Shown in pieces: positions 1-11,099 of a stretch of DNA of 64,000 nucleotides; the first letter of the stretch is position 1, and the number at the start of each line of letters is the position of its first letter. Location: NCBI GenBank assembly GCA_002270565.1, contig NQMI01000108.1, forward strand, positions 96,995-160,994, given 5' to 3'. The translations under genes were made by a program, and so were the position numbers. The notes beneath the pieces are model-generated. The model searched no databases. It was not told the DNA's origin and saw only the letters and a program-made list of their open reading frames with translations. The stretch is from Stenocarpella maydis. Lineage: Eukaryota > Ascomycota > Sordariomycetes > Diaporthales > Diaporthaceae.

Positions 1-3000
1 GAATAGTTGGCTGCGTTGGTATCCGGGAGGATAACCTGGAAGCGCTAGCGTGAGTAGTTATTTATAATAAAGACTTCCTTAATATCACCGGCTTCCTTAT
101 CAGCTTTATTATTACTGCTGCCAACATTATTCTCATTAGTTATAGAGCTGGGACCATCCTAGTCCTCCTTATTATTATTAATACTAAAGGTATAAAGGAA
201 AGCTTGGTCTACCAACCACATATAGTTTTCTTAGGCTTTAGTATTGCTGATAAATATACTGGTGCTCTCCTGGTTATTGCCCTTATAGTTAATGCCCTTA
301 TAGTTAATAAAGAACGTATAAAATTCATTATTTAAAAGGGGTTAATCTATAGCACTATATATATTTATATATGTACCTTTAGCCCTCTGGCGCTCTTTAA
401 AAGAGTGATTTAATAACTAGTATCCTTTCTTCTAGTAAATAAAGTATTTCTTCTTATATAGGGGACTATTTCCATTATTCCTTCTATAAGGGTAGTTATA
501 TCCTCTAAAGAGCAGCTGGAAGTTGCCTTAAGGATAGTAATTACCTTATCCTGGGGAATATCGCCCATGCATAGAGTTCCTTAGGTAGTTGCCTCTATGC
601 TACCAGTTGTTATTATACTAGCGGTTAAGATAAAACTAGTTACTATTAAGGTACTGCTTATTATCTTATTCTTCATCCTCATTATAGTTACCATCCTATT
701 TAGTATTATTGCCTTGCTTTATAGTATATGATTGGGAGGGGCGTTAAGGCCCTAATGATATAGCGTAATGATGGAGCATATTATATACTTCATTAGCAGT
801 AGCCAGGGCTATTAGTTTAATAAAGTAGAACTCGGGTATATTGCATATAGTATAGATAAGGTTATCATATAGTGGTTTGTTTCTAAGTGCTTCTTTATAG
901 CTAAGTATTTAAGAGTATTGCTTTATATTTTTAATTAAAATTTCCACTATTTCTAATAAGGTTTTGCCCTTATTCTTCTGCTATATTGATGTAAAAGTAG
1001 TAGTATTTTATATTGTTAAATATACTCATTATCTGCTATCTGTATTGAATTATTGCTTAAGTTTGGCATATACTATAGTAAAGGTATCCTTATCTATAAT
1101 TAACTATATATAAAAATCCTTAGCTTCACCCTTTAATATCGCGGGTAATACTACCCGGAAGTAAGTTGGGTATAGGTAGTTGTTTTTACAGACGTTATAA
1201 AAGAGACGGATTTTATTATTAAGTACTTCATCCGTTGCTCCAGTGAATTTCTCATCGTTTAAGTAGTGCTTAGCTATATTAGCAAATATGCCCTTCTCCA
1301 GTAGTATAGCATATAGCTATTGCAGAGGGATTATAGCATGCTTCTCATAGGTAGCTCGGGATTCCTCCCACTTGAGTGTTAATCTATAGCCATTAGAAGT
1401 CTTATAGTTGTATATGCCCTATGGCTAATGGGATGGGGACTGAGATCTGGGTATAGCTGGGGCAGTAGGTTGTAATATAGGTCCGTAAATACTTGGGCCT
1501 ATCCCTCTGTTGCTACTTAGTACTAGTTGGCATTCCTTAAATAATAAACTATTATTAAAGGAGATATAGTTATAATATCTCTTCAACTATATTATCTATT
1601 AGTGCTAGTATTACACGGATGCTGGGGCTTTTAATAAGGAATCTATCTCCAATAGTTCTATAAAGGCCTTTACATTATTATTAACCTATAGGTATATTCC
1701 CTTACTTTACAGTATCTTCTTAAGGGCAGTAAGGATATCATAATGAATTGCTCTAAATGTTTGCTCTTTCCAGTCCCTAAAGTCATCCTTAAAGTTAATA
1801 TAGACTTCCTAGCCGGTATGCCTTGCATACACTTGGTGGCATGCTTGCACATAAGTATTAAAATGGATTGCGTATGGTCTTGGGTTACTTAGAGCATCTG
1901 GATCCGAGTCTACCCCTTATAGACTGGGGTTAAGACTCATCTTAATAGTGGCCTCCCTAAGTGATATATCCTTGATTATATTTAATAATTTGATAGGGTT
2001 AAGACTAGTAGAGACTGTTAGTATGGCTGTTAATGCTGATGGTATAGGGGTATTATCTTTATTATAGGGGTTCGCTATTGTGATATTTGGATTATATAGT
2101 TAGTATATAGTATTATAGCAAAGAATAGAGGTGTGCTGGGATAAAGTAGGAGTAAAAAAGATGGTGATAAGGGGTAGTAAGTGTATAGGGGTAAGCTATT
2201 AGCAGGGGTAGTGAAGATGTGCTGGCTGGTAAGGTTAATTTCGGCTGGTGTAGCTGATTGCCGAGGGGATTGCTGGGGTAGTTGCCGATGGGTACTAAAG
2301 TAGTAATATCTCTAGTATTGTCTTTAAGAGTAGCCGTAGGTTGGCAATATTATATAGCCTTATGCATTTCGCGATTGCTTTCTGATGATACTTAGGGCGT
2401 GATGGACGCGCATGAGATAAAGGTGGAGTATAGCGTTACACATGTAGAGCCCTCTTCTTCTCACAATGGGTAGTAACGATATCGCTGAAGACCACCGGAG
2501 TGTTTTTAAGGAGTAATGCCGTTAGTACCATTAGCACAGCCACTGTTAAAGCAGTAATAATCTATCTCTTTAATCCTTGCTAATCTGTGGTCGCCCTTGC
2601 AACTACTAATTAGTATTGGATGGGTTACGTATTGCAATATGAGTGGGGTGTTGTTCTTGTATTTCTCTCTGTCTCAAGTAGTGGGTGTAGTGGGCGTAGC
2701 CCGCCAGCTATCTCGGGTCTATATAGTGGGTGGTAGTTGCTTAGTAAGCAACTACGCCCTCTGGCTACAGTACGGTGGCTGTAGCGATAGCCCACCAATG
2801 TGCTGTTGCACACTACTATTGCCACAGTAATAATATTTCCTCGTGGAGGAGCACAGGCCGAGATCTGTAGAGAAGCTAGCGTCATCTGGATTTCCTGGTT
2901 ACTTAGAATATATTATATAGGCATGAATATTATAGAAAGAGTTAGCGGTAACCTTAAGTGCTAACATTATTAACCCGGATTACGCTATCCCCCCTCTCCG

Positions 3001-5079
3001 TGCCCCAGAACTCCATCATACTTTATCATATAAACTCAACCTTCTTAAGAGCCTATATTAAATTAAATGAAAGCTCTATAAACTATAACCTTTTATATAT
3101 ATTTATGGATATATAAATAATATTTCATTATCCCTTCCTAGGTATAAGGTTAGGGTTATAAGAAATATTTAGAATAATAAGGTTTTATATAATGAAACTT
3201 TAACCTATATAATAAATACTATTAAGGTTTAAGTTTTTATAAAATTTTAAATGTTTTTCATAACTCCTTTATATAAAAGAATAGCCTTATTTATTACCTT
3301 AAAGGAATAATATATATAATTTCTCTTTAATAAGATTTATTTATAATAGCTCTATTAAGTTAGCTTAAACATTATATTTTATTAAGTTATAAAATAACAA
3401 GGATAATTATATTAAAGCATTGTGTAATTTATAATATAAAAAGATATAAATATCTTTTACTATATATTAAATACTAAGTATATAAGGAGACTAATATTAT
3501 ATTATCTCTGTATTAATTTCAAATGATTATATACATAGATTCTAGTTTAAATATATAAAATTAAAATAATAATAACATAAAGTTTATACTCTTATAAAGT
3601 AATAATTCAATACTAATATAAATTATTCTTAATACTAAGTTAATTAAATAATACTTTCTTTTATATATCTAAAAAGAATGATTTTAAAAAAATAAATGAA
3701 TAAAGGTACTAAAGATATTATTAAATTAATTATAGCTTATATAAAAAGTTCTTAATTAGGAATACTAAGGAGAAACTAATCTTTATATAGCTATATTATA
3801 TATTTATTAAAGTATTACAAAATTTAGGTTTATAATTACTAGCTTTAAATTAATAAAATTAGTTAAAAATAAGTAATTAAGTATAGTTAGTATTAATGAG
3901 TATTAAGTTTAATTAATTATTTAGCCTTAAGTAGGTACCAGGGTTAATAAAAGTTAATAAATATTTATGAAAATATTCTACTTACTAATATAATCTACTT
4001 ATTAGTAATTTATATTATATATATTATAAATTTATAACTTTGATTATGATGAAATATCAATAATATCAAAGTAAAGTTAAGTAATTATATAAGTTAACAT
4101 TTAAAGTTTATATAAAATATTTAAATGCAATTATCTAAAATATAATAATTAATGTGAGTTTTTAGTTAATAAACCTAATGAATATATTTATATCTATAGG
4201 GCATTTAAAGGGGAATTGTTTTAAGTAATATAATTACAATAATTAAGAGCTATTAAGGCTATTCCTAAATAAATACTCAGCTTAATTATTAAAGAGCTAT
4301 TCTAAGCTATATCATTTAGTAATAATAAATATAAGCTTGTATAATTTATTTTTTTAATTTATCTTCCATAGCCTACTTAACTTATTAATAAGTCAATAAT
4401 GCTAGTAACGTAATAGATTATTTAGCTCATTATATCATTACTAATTTAAATAATCTATTTTAATCTTAGTAAGTAAAATAGGTTATATATACTAATAGCT
4501 ATATTTCTTCTTATAAGCCTAGCTAGCTAGCCTATGTGGCTTATCTATACCTTTAGGGAATTAATAGTCTATTCCTAGTTCTATTTCTATTATATTTATA
4601 ATAAATATAGTCTTCTTATATTATTAATTTTACTAAACTTGAAAAAGGGGTTTAATTTATATAATAAATATATTTCTATATAAGTTTTCATAATATTAAA
4701 TTAGCTATTAGCTAAAAATAATTTTAAACTTAATATAATAATATTAAATAAATTAAAGTAAAAGACAGCTTCAAACTCATTAATATTAATATAAATTATT
4801 ATAATTCAAGATTAATACTAATAATATAAAATATTTATTTCTAACTTAATATTAATTAATAAAAGTAATTAAATAGTTATTATTTATAATATATATTATA
4901 AATTAATTCCTTATAATTTAATTAAAATATTTTTAATCCTTTAGAGTAAATCTTATCAATATAATTAAGAATAGGAGGGACTGAAAGAATATCACTAGTC
5001 TACAGAAATTATTCTAAAGTTGCTCCTATATATGTGTAGAATATAATTCCCAAATTTAATTCGAGATAATTGTAAATTA
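1..5079. repeat. AT-rich RIP-degraded transposon block
   Basis: This stretch is dominated by TpA-rich sequence with stops in every frame, as expected after repeat-induced point mutation of transposons in an ascomycete. About 3000-5079 is almost pure A/T with no coding signal that I can see. The interval 2380-2900 is richer in G+C and holds short open frames on both strands; it may be an LTR or leader of the same element, but no matching second copy is in the window. No intact gene other than the tRNA at its right end is visible. Confidence 0.8.
480..1870 (-). pseudogene. Gag-like retrotransposon remnant (RIP-mutated)
   Basis: Read on the minus strand, this region gives long stretches of sensible protein interrupted mainly by TAG/TAA where CAG/CAA would fit. 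Around 1640-1860 it reads as a helical, lysine-rich segment (for example YINFKDDFRDWKEQTFRAIH) that looks like the capsid part of a retrotransposon Gag. Further downstream on the minus strand, roughly 480-1100, are similar segments rich in L, K, N and Y. No zinc knuckle, protease or reverse transcriptase is visible, so the element is only partly in the window. The assignment to Gag is by general character, not by a diagnostic motif; a copia-type element is possible. Confidence 0.3.
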
Positions 5080-5191
5080 GTCTTCGTGGCTCAGTTGGTT
5101 AGAGCGTTGGTCTCATACTGTTGTATGATCTTCTGGATTACTAGGAGAACGCCCAATCCAAAGGTCGTGAGTTCGAGTCTCACCGAGGACA
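5080..5191 (+). tRNA. tRNA-Met(CAU), elongator, with intron
   Basis: The cloverleaf is complete. A 7-bp acceptor stem pairs GTCTTCG with CGAGGAC and is followed by discriminator A. The D arm is GCTC..GAGC. The anticodon loop CTCATAA carries CAT at 5114-5116. The T arm is GTGAG-TTCGAGT-CTCAC. A 38-nt intron lies at 5118-5155, immediately after position 37, the canonical place for a eukaryotic nuclear tRNA intron. The U-U opposition at the base of the anticodon loop also occurs in yeast elongator tRNA-Met. The gene sits inside an AT-rich RIP block yet shows no decay. Confidence 0.95.
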
Positions 5192-6252
5192 CGACTTAAA
5201 TTTTTGATGCTCTCCTGACTGCATACTGTGCACATCTTTTCTCCAAATCATTCTTCAAGAATAGTTTTTGTTCCTAGAGTCTGAATGAATGGAATTAAAA
5301 ACTTATGGACTATAGGAATAAATATTATAAGTATTATAGGTATATCTTCTCTTACTTTGTTTATCTAATTCTTTATTATTTACTTAAAATACTTTATAAA
5401 TAAGATATTAATATATAATATATTACTTAAGTAATTTATAAGTTTTTATTAATTTAAGTTTAAGCATTAAAAAAGGATCATAAATATTTATTTAAAAAAA
5501 AACCTATTAAGATTACCCTAACTTAGAGAGCTTAAGTAGCTAGAAAGTGGTCCTTTACTTTAGGTAAGTAAAAAATATTTATAAAAGTTCTTTTAAGTAT
5601 ATAAAGGGCCCTTTCTCTAGGTATATAAGGGTTCTTCCTTTAATTATATAGAGCTCTCTCTTTTAGGTATATAAAGGGCCCTCCTCTAAGTATATAGAGG
5701 GCCCTCCCTTAGGGTATGTAGAGGGCTCTTATAGAAGCCCTTCCTCTGGGTATATAGAGGGTACTATTGGGTAGTATGTAGTATAAAGGAGGTTTTCTAG
5801 AGGAGCAAGTGGAGTGAGTAATGAAAGCAGACCCCCTTTATGCTTATTTAAGCCATAATACCGAGATTATTTAGATGAATAGCTTTTAGTACCGGGGGGG
5901 GGGGGCCTTTCCACCTGGTATAATTTGACTTAGACTAGCAGTTTCAGCCTCATATCGAGGCTATCGCTATTTCCTTACTGACAGGCTATTATTTATTAAA
6001 CTTATAGTTATCAGCATTATATTTATCTAATGCAGAGTCTCTGAGCGTTTACAATTGTGTGATCGGGCTGCTCTCTCTGTCTCTCATTCCTTTATAAAAG
6101 GCTATTTTGATCTGATCAAAAAAGACACCAGCTTCAATAATCCATACTTATTATTGACATCCTCGCCCTCCACAACCAGCTTCCTCCCCAGGATCCGCCT
6201 CATGCACACGCCCAAGCGGGCTGAGAACAACCCACTGTCTCCCACATGCTAC
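5192..6252. other. AT-rich edge and intergenic spacer
   Basis: The AT-rich block continues to about 6050. It includes a degenerate GGGCCC tandem repeat (listed separately) and an uninterrupted run of 12 G at 5894-5905. Base composition becomes normal at about 6060-6250, downstream of the aldo-keto reductase stop. No gene is seen. Confidence 0.7.
5570..5775. repeat. Degenerate tandem repeat, AGGTATATAGAGGGCCCT type
   Basis: About seven or eight imperfect units of roughly 22-28 bp lie head to tail. The core reads like GTATATAGAGGGCCCT followed by a C/T-rich stretch. Most units contain GGGCCC or a one-base variant, and each contains a TATATA-like step. The same unit type recurs at 13250-13475, on the other side of the first gene island. 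No coding potential is seen. Confidence 0.7.
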
Positions 6253-7392
6253 TCACCTCCAGTCATCCTCATTATAATGGTCCCTCCAGAACCCCCGGAA
6301 GTGCTTCTTCAGCCCCAAGTCCGAGATCTCCCCGACCTCCTCAGGCGTTAGCTCAAACGCGGGCAGCGTGTCCACATACTCCCTGAGCCTCTCCTCGCGC
6401 GAGCTCGTCGTGACAGCTATGACGCCCTGGTCGAGCGTCCACCGCAGCGCCACGTCCCCCTCAGTCACACTGTACTTCTTCGCCAGCTTCGCATACACGC
6501 CATCGACGGGCCCCGGCGCCGCCTTGGTGATGGCGGTCAGTCCGGCGTATCCGCTGATATCAATTCCGTTCTTGCGGTGGTAGTCGAGCAGCCTTGATTT
6601 CCCACCGTCCGTGATGTGCTGCAGGTACGGATGGAACTCTATCTGGTTGATGGCGGGTTTGACCATCGCCGTCTGCAGCACCGCGTCGAGGTCCTCCTGG
6701 ATGTAATTCGACACACCGATGGATCGCGCGCGCCCAGAGGCCCGGATCGCCTCCATCTCGGCCCACTTTGCCTGGAGGAGCTTGGGGTCGCCGCGCCCGA
6801 AGAATGGCGAGTGGATTAGGTACAGGTCGACGTAGTCCAGGCCGAGCTTCTTCAGCGACGCCGAGAAGTTCTCCTCGATCGGCTTGTCGGCCTTGACAGT
6901 CGCCTTGGTTGTGACAAAGAGCTTCTCGCGCGCTATCCCCGATGCCCTGATGGCGGTGCCGAGCTCCTCCTCGTTGTTGTAAACTGTGTTCATTCTGTTA
7001 GTTTATCTGTGAGATGAGCGCGGTGTGGGGTTCTGCTTGCTCTCGGCCCCGTCCAGGTGTGTGAAGCCGGCCGACAGTGCCTTCAGCGTCACGTTGACAA
7101 TGCCATGATCGAATTCGTCGCTCCCCTTGGCGTTCTTAGTGCCCAAGCCGTAGGCGATCTATTTCCGAGTGAATCAATACCGGGCTCAGCCTTACGGAGC
7201 GAGTAATGGGCAACGTACCGTGGGGATCTCGTGGCCATCATTAAGCTTCAGGCTGGGAACATTGTGAGCGGGCGCCAGTTCGTTGCCTTGGAGAGGCCGT
7301 TGCAGACTGTCGAGGTCCTGGCTGGTCTGCTCCCAGATGGATGATGCAGCAGCGCAGAGCGCTGGCAAGACCAGCAGGGACAGACGAGACAT
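6253..7392 (-). CDS. Aldo-keto reductase, with N-terminal signal-like peptide
   Basis: Three exons (7392-7219, 7158-7041, 6983-6253) encode 340 residues. The protein is an NAD(P)H-dependent aldo-keto reductase, a TIM-barrel oxidoreductase acting on carbonyl substrates. The catalytic tetrad can be read as D94 and Y99 (in LDGAEIYNN), K124 (in VTTK) and H155 (in LIHSP). IGVSNY and the C-terminal TSSREERL segment fit the cofactor-binding part of the fold. Intron 1 (7159-7218) is GT-AG. Intron 2 (6984-7040) begins GC rather than GT, has a CTAAC branch site and restores the frame exactly. The first 18 residues (MSRLSLLVLPALCAAASS) look like a signal peptide, unusual for this mostly cytosolic family. 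Shared minus orientation with the next genes does not imply a cluster. The substrate is unknown. Confidence 0.88.
6984..7040 (-). other. GC-AG intron of the aldo-keto reductase gene
   Basis: The donor is GA|GCAAGC and the acceptor ACACAG. ACTAAC lies about 13 nt before the acceptor. Removing these 57 nt joins GAGA to TTTACAAC and rebuilds the conserved AE-I-YNNEEEL stretch containing the catalytic tyrosine. No GT donor nearby gives that result. Confidence 0.75.
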
Positions 7393-8258
7393 GTACCCGG
7401 GTCTGAGGTGCTGGTTTGAGGCAGATCGGAGATCGTGTCCTTCCCGTGGTGAATTTTGGATGGCAATGCCTTGGGTGAAGATGATTCCTCTTTTTCTAAT
7501 AGCTGCCGAGTAGTGAGTGGTTCAGCTCGAAGTTCAGATATCACGGGATGGCGCCTGAGATCCGAATTCTGAAATCGGAATCGATCGGTTTCGTTGTCTG
7601 CGGGGCTGGTGACGTGATCGACCTCTCCGCCCGCCATGCTCAGAGCCGGGAATGTGTAACCTTCCGAGCTCGTGGAAGAGGACGGCACATCAACCCTCGA
7701 ATCACGTCTTCATCATGCTGAAGGAGCAGCTATCTTCGACAGATTGACTCGAGGCCAGATACCCAGAACCGGATCTACCCACTCCAAGCCTCATAGTATT
7801 ACCCTCGATCTATTTGTCTCATCGAGTACTACCACGGAAGTCTAGCCAGGGCCCTTGCTCGGCAGAGCCCAGCGGAGGGTTTCGGATCAGTGCACAGGGG
7901 TCCTGGTCGGATCGTGGACCCACCGCCAGCTTGCAACGTTTATTTTGACGTCGCCGGAGCGGTTGTTTTGAACTTCACCTACCAGGCCCCAGGGCAGGCC
8001 ACAAGACCTCGTTGCATTCGTCTTGTGATTCAACCCACCGTGCACTCAATCTTCTCAACGGTCCAGCCACTAGTGTCGCGCTCTTTATCGTCCTTTGGCG
8101 GGTTACCCGGCCTCGCAGGCTGGAAGCTTGCTCTCACGGCGCAGCAGTCGTTGGTGGGTCCACTGGAGGCAAGCCGGGTGCTCGTCGCATGCCCTGGCGC
8201 AGTCGCCCGGGCTTCCGTGCGCCAGCTTTTGCAACTCAGACTTTTGGTCCTCGTTCTT
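7393..8258. other. Intergenic spacer
   Basis: This is the upstream region of the aldo-keto reductase and the 3' flank of the damaged gene that follows. Short open frames exist on both strands, but none has a recognisable motif or splice structure. I see no supported gene here. Confidence 0.6.
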
Positions 8259-8573
8259 TTATCTTTTTTTCCGCCTGTCCTCCCAGTCATGGTCTGGTGA
8301 ATCGAAGTTGATATAGTACCACCAGTTGGAATAGCTTCCACAGGCCCCCCCCTCACGAATACGAGCCTGGGCTCAAAGTACTTGTGATAGACTTCCTTCA
8401 GCACCATGGGCTCTTTGTTCTTGGCGTATTGTTTGTGTTTCAATTCCCAGTAGTCAGAGACCTCCTCGCTGCCCATGTGGTGCATCGCCCCAACGGCGTC
8501 ACACCACTGTCCGGCCCAGAAACGAAACGTTGGTGGTTTCTCGCCGTTCCTCATACCGGAATTAGTTGCAGCC
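8259..8573 (-). pseudogene. Unrecognised gene fragment with G-tract frameshift
   Basis: From a possible acceptor at 8574 the minus strand reads a protein-like segment rich in aromatic residues (starting AATNSGMRNGEKPPTFRFWA). It includes FWAGQWCDAVGAMHHMG and YHKYFEPRLVFVRG. At the run of eight G (C on the + strand, about 8345-8352) the frame is lost. Reading on in the neighbouring frame gives an equally plausible end, CGSYSNWWYYINFDSPDHDW and then a lysine/arginine tail with TAA at 8259. One base of G-tract length difference would join the two halves. Upstream exons could not be found. I do not recognise the family. Either a sequencing length error or a real disabling mutation is possible. 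Confidence 0.4.
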
Positions 8574-9552
8574 TGGCCACAGTACGACAGGACGTGAAAT
8601 GAAGCAAGACAATTGAATATGTATGCTTCTGTGTATCAACATGGCTGACCACAAAACAAGAGTCAATTTTGACCAGTCCAAGTTACCTACATTTCTAAGT
8701 AGTTAGTTGCCTAGCAGTCTGATCAACATCGAGTCTGATTACCGGCATGAAGCAAGCCGCAACTTTCAGGGTTCCCACCAGTCAGGCAAGATGATTATGG
8801 AGGCGCTCAGTCTCATCTTTAGCTTCGTATTTTAATTCTTGATGGGTCAAAAGCAGGCTGTGAAGCCGAGTTTACAATCAGCCTCTTTCGACCAATGTCA
8901 GAGGGGTGAGACACACATACTTACTAGTAGCAACCGCCCATCCCAGCCGGCCTCATTTTTTATCCTACTCCCTGTATCACTAGCTCCTCGACAGGTTTCC
9001 GTCTTGTCTTTGCTAAAGACGATGACGTCTTCGCTCGCGGTGCTCAATTCTCCGGAAAGCCCGTGCCCTTCAGCAGTCTAAGGCTGGTGGCTGGGACTTC
9101 AAGCCGCATTCAGCATAAATGATATTGGTGCTTGAAAGAGGGAGGCATGCTGCTTGAAGGCCATTCTCTACAAAGAAGACTCATTTCAGCTTTGCAAGCC
9201 AGAGCTTCATGCCACGCATCGAACCCTCCAATCGGTGCCAGTGGGGCTTACACTCGAGCTGTACCACTAAGAAATCCATTAAGAACCGGATTAAGTTGAA
9301 AAGGATTTATGGAAAAAAAAAAGAATTAAGTTCACCATTCCTCTGATAGCGAAGAGGATAGAAGTAGTACAACATCTCGATCCATCCACAGCCTTCTCTC
9401 CTTCAGATCTCACCCAACATGTGACATGTCCTGACCCGTTGCTCGAATCCCACTCAGTCTTCCAATTTAGATGGCATCCCTGTCTTATGTATTCAGTTCT
9501 TCCAGTTTGCCCCAGAAAGCGCAAAGATACATATGAGGCCTGATCTGCGACA
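8574..9552. other. Intergenic spacer
   Basis: No supported gene. The left part may hold undetected 5' exons of the fragment at 8259-8573. Short frames in 8839-9524 lack motifs. Confidence 0.55.
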
Positions 9553-10401
9553 TTACTTTTCCTTCAAAGCGCTGACAACCTGAATGATGGGTTCTTCCAC
9601 ACAATCCTTCCAAAGCTCAGGATCCTCCCTAGCCACCTCTGTCCCCGAAATGGGCACGACTTTGACATCAGTAAGCCCAAATTTCTTGTAGATCTCCAGG
9701 GACCCAGAATAGAGAACCTCAAGCGAGGTTCCACCAAACTTGACCGGCGGGTCAGGAGCCCATAGCGTGACATAGTACTTCAGACCTCCAGGAATTCCCT
9801 CGATGTCCGTGTAAGAGACCCCGTACTTGCCCCCTCGAAGATTGGGGCTCCCCGGATTGACCATATGGATGCCGATAAACCGGCCTCCAGGCTTCAGATG
9901 CCACACGGCATTTTTGAACATCTTCTCTAGGGCCTCGATGTCATTGGCATGGTCGAACACCCAGTTGGCTTGCACGGCGTCATAGGACTCCCTCAGGCCC
10001 AGGTGCCCCGGGTCTTCCGTCACATCGCCCTCGATCCACCGGATACGGTCGCCAAGCCCCTTCTTTGCGGCCTCCTGCTTGCCCACGTGGAGCATTTTGG
10101 CGGAGATATCCACCACATCCACCGAGTCCGCGCCCCGCTCAACCGCCTGGCGGGCCCTGAGGCCGGTCCCGCCGCCGAAGTCGAGGATGTCGAAACCGGT
10201 TGGGTCGCCGAGCGCGGTCAGGTAGAGCTCGCTCTCCAGGCGACCGATCGGCGTGGTGTCCGTGAAGGCCTCATCTACTCCACGTCAGTCATCTCGGACG
10301 GAGCCCAGATTGGGGCCTGTGCTTCATGCGTAACGAGAAGCCGCTTACTTACAGTCTGAAGCTAATGCATTGTACTCCTCTGTGACGTGGGGTCTTGCCA
10401 T
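9553..10401 (-). CDS. Class I SAM-dependent methyltransferase
   Basis: Two exons (10401-10353 and 10274-9553) encode 256 residues. The 78-nt GT-AG intron splits a tyrosine codon and restores the frame. The product is a small Rossmann-fold methyltransferase. Glycine-rich motif I (ILDFGGGTG, residues 46-54) binds S-adenosylmethionine. The acidic end of strand 2 reads DVVDIS, motif II/III lies around GDVTED and DAVQANWVFDH, and a post-motif segment reads LKPGGRFIGIHM. The C-terminal half (KYYVTLWAPDPPVKF) is substrate-side sequence that I cannot assign. The fold is of the Methyltransf_11/25 type, usual in small-molecule methylation. No terpene, polyketide or peptide synthase lies nearby, so no pathway is implied. 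Confidence 0.88.
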
Positions 10402-11099
10402 AGTTAGAGACCTGAATGGCAGAGCGTAATGTTCCAAAATAAGCCCAGAATTTGACAATTGAAAGATTCCGCGGCTCAGCCTTTAATATATCTCAGCGAT
10501 GATGCGGGGTCGTCTTGACCTCGTATTGCTAAGAATTTGGATAAGTCCGGAGATGCTGACTGCATATTCAACACAATCTTGATTGGGGACAATGATGTCG
10601 AGTGTAACGTGACCCTACGCTTGTATACCTCGGTATGCACCTTTCCATACCTGCAGTAGATAAAAGCACGCGGGCAGGCTCATTTTTTCATCGAAAAAGT
10701 ACTATTGAGCAAGGGGACTGGGGCATCATACAACCCTTGATATCACACGTGTGGCCATTGAAAACAGGGACAAATGGTCATCTGTATTAATAATATTGAA
10801 CCGGGGTACAAGGCTTATCGGAGCCGGGACATATGGAGATATCTGTGCCCAACCTGGAGGTGCCTGAGGTGACTAATATACCATAGCTAATTAGTCAGGT
10901 GTTGATTGTGATGTAATTGCCAACACATTCAGCCCTCTATTGGAAACATAGATAAGGTGGCGAAGAGATTTAAAGTTCATGGCTTGTGCATCTCGAAATG
11001 TTTCATAGTCTCCCACATGTGCACTCAGGTGGGCCAGAGAAAACAAGGATTGTGGCTACTCGGGCGGGGAGCGGTGGACGCTTTCATCCAAGTCCCTAC
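10402..11099. other. Intergenic spacer
   Basis: This is the promoter side of the methyltransferase and the 3' side of the HET gene. It ends in a TACCTAGGTA-type palindrome at about 11098-11108 that overlaps the HET stop codon. No gene is seen. Confidence 0.6.

Noticed and set aside
2597..2885. Pair of overlapping frames in the AT-rich block
   Set aside because: Opposite-strand frames of a less AT-rich patch with no protein motif; more likely LTR or leader.
7248..7688. 146-codon minus-strand frame upstream of the aldo-keto reductase
   Set aside because: Overlaps exon 1 in another frame and has no motif.
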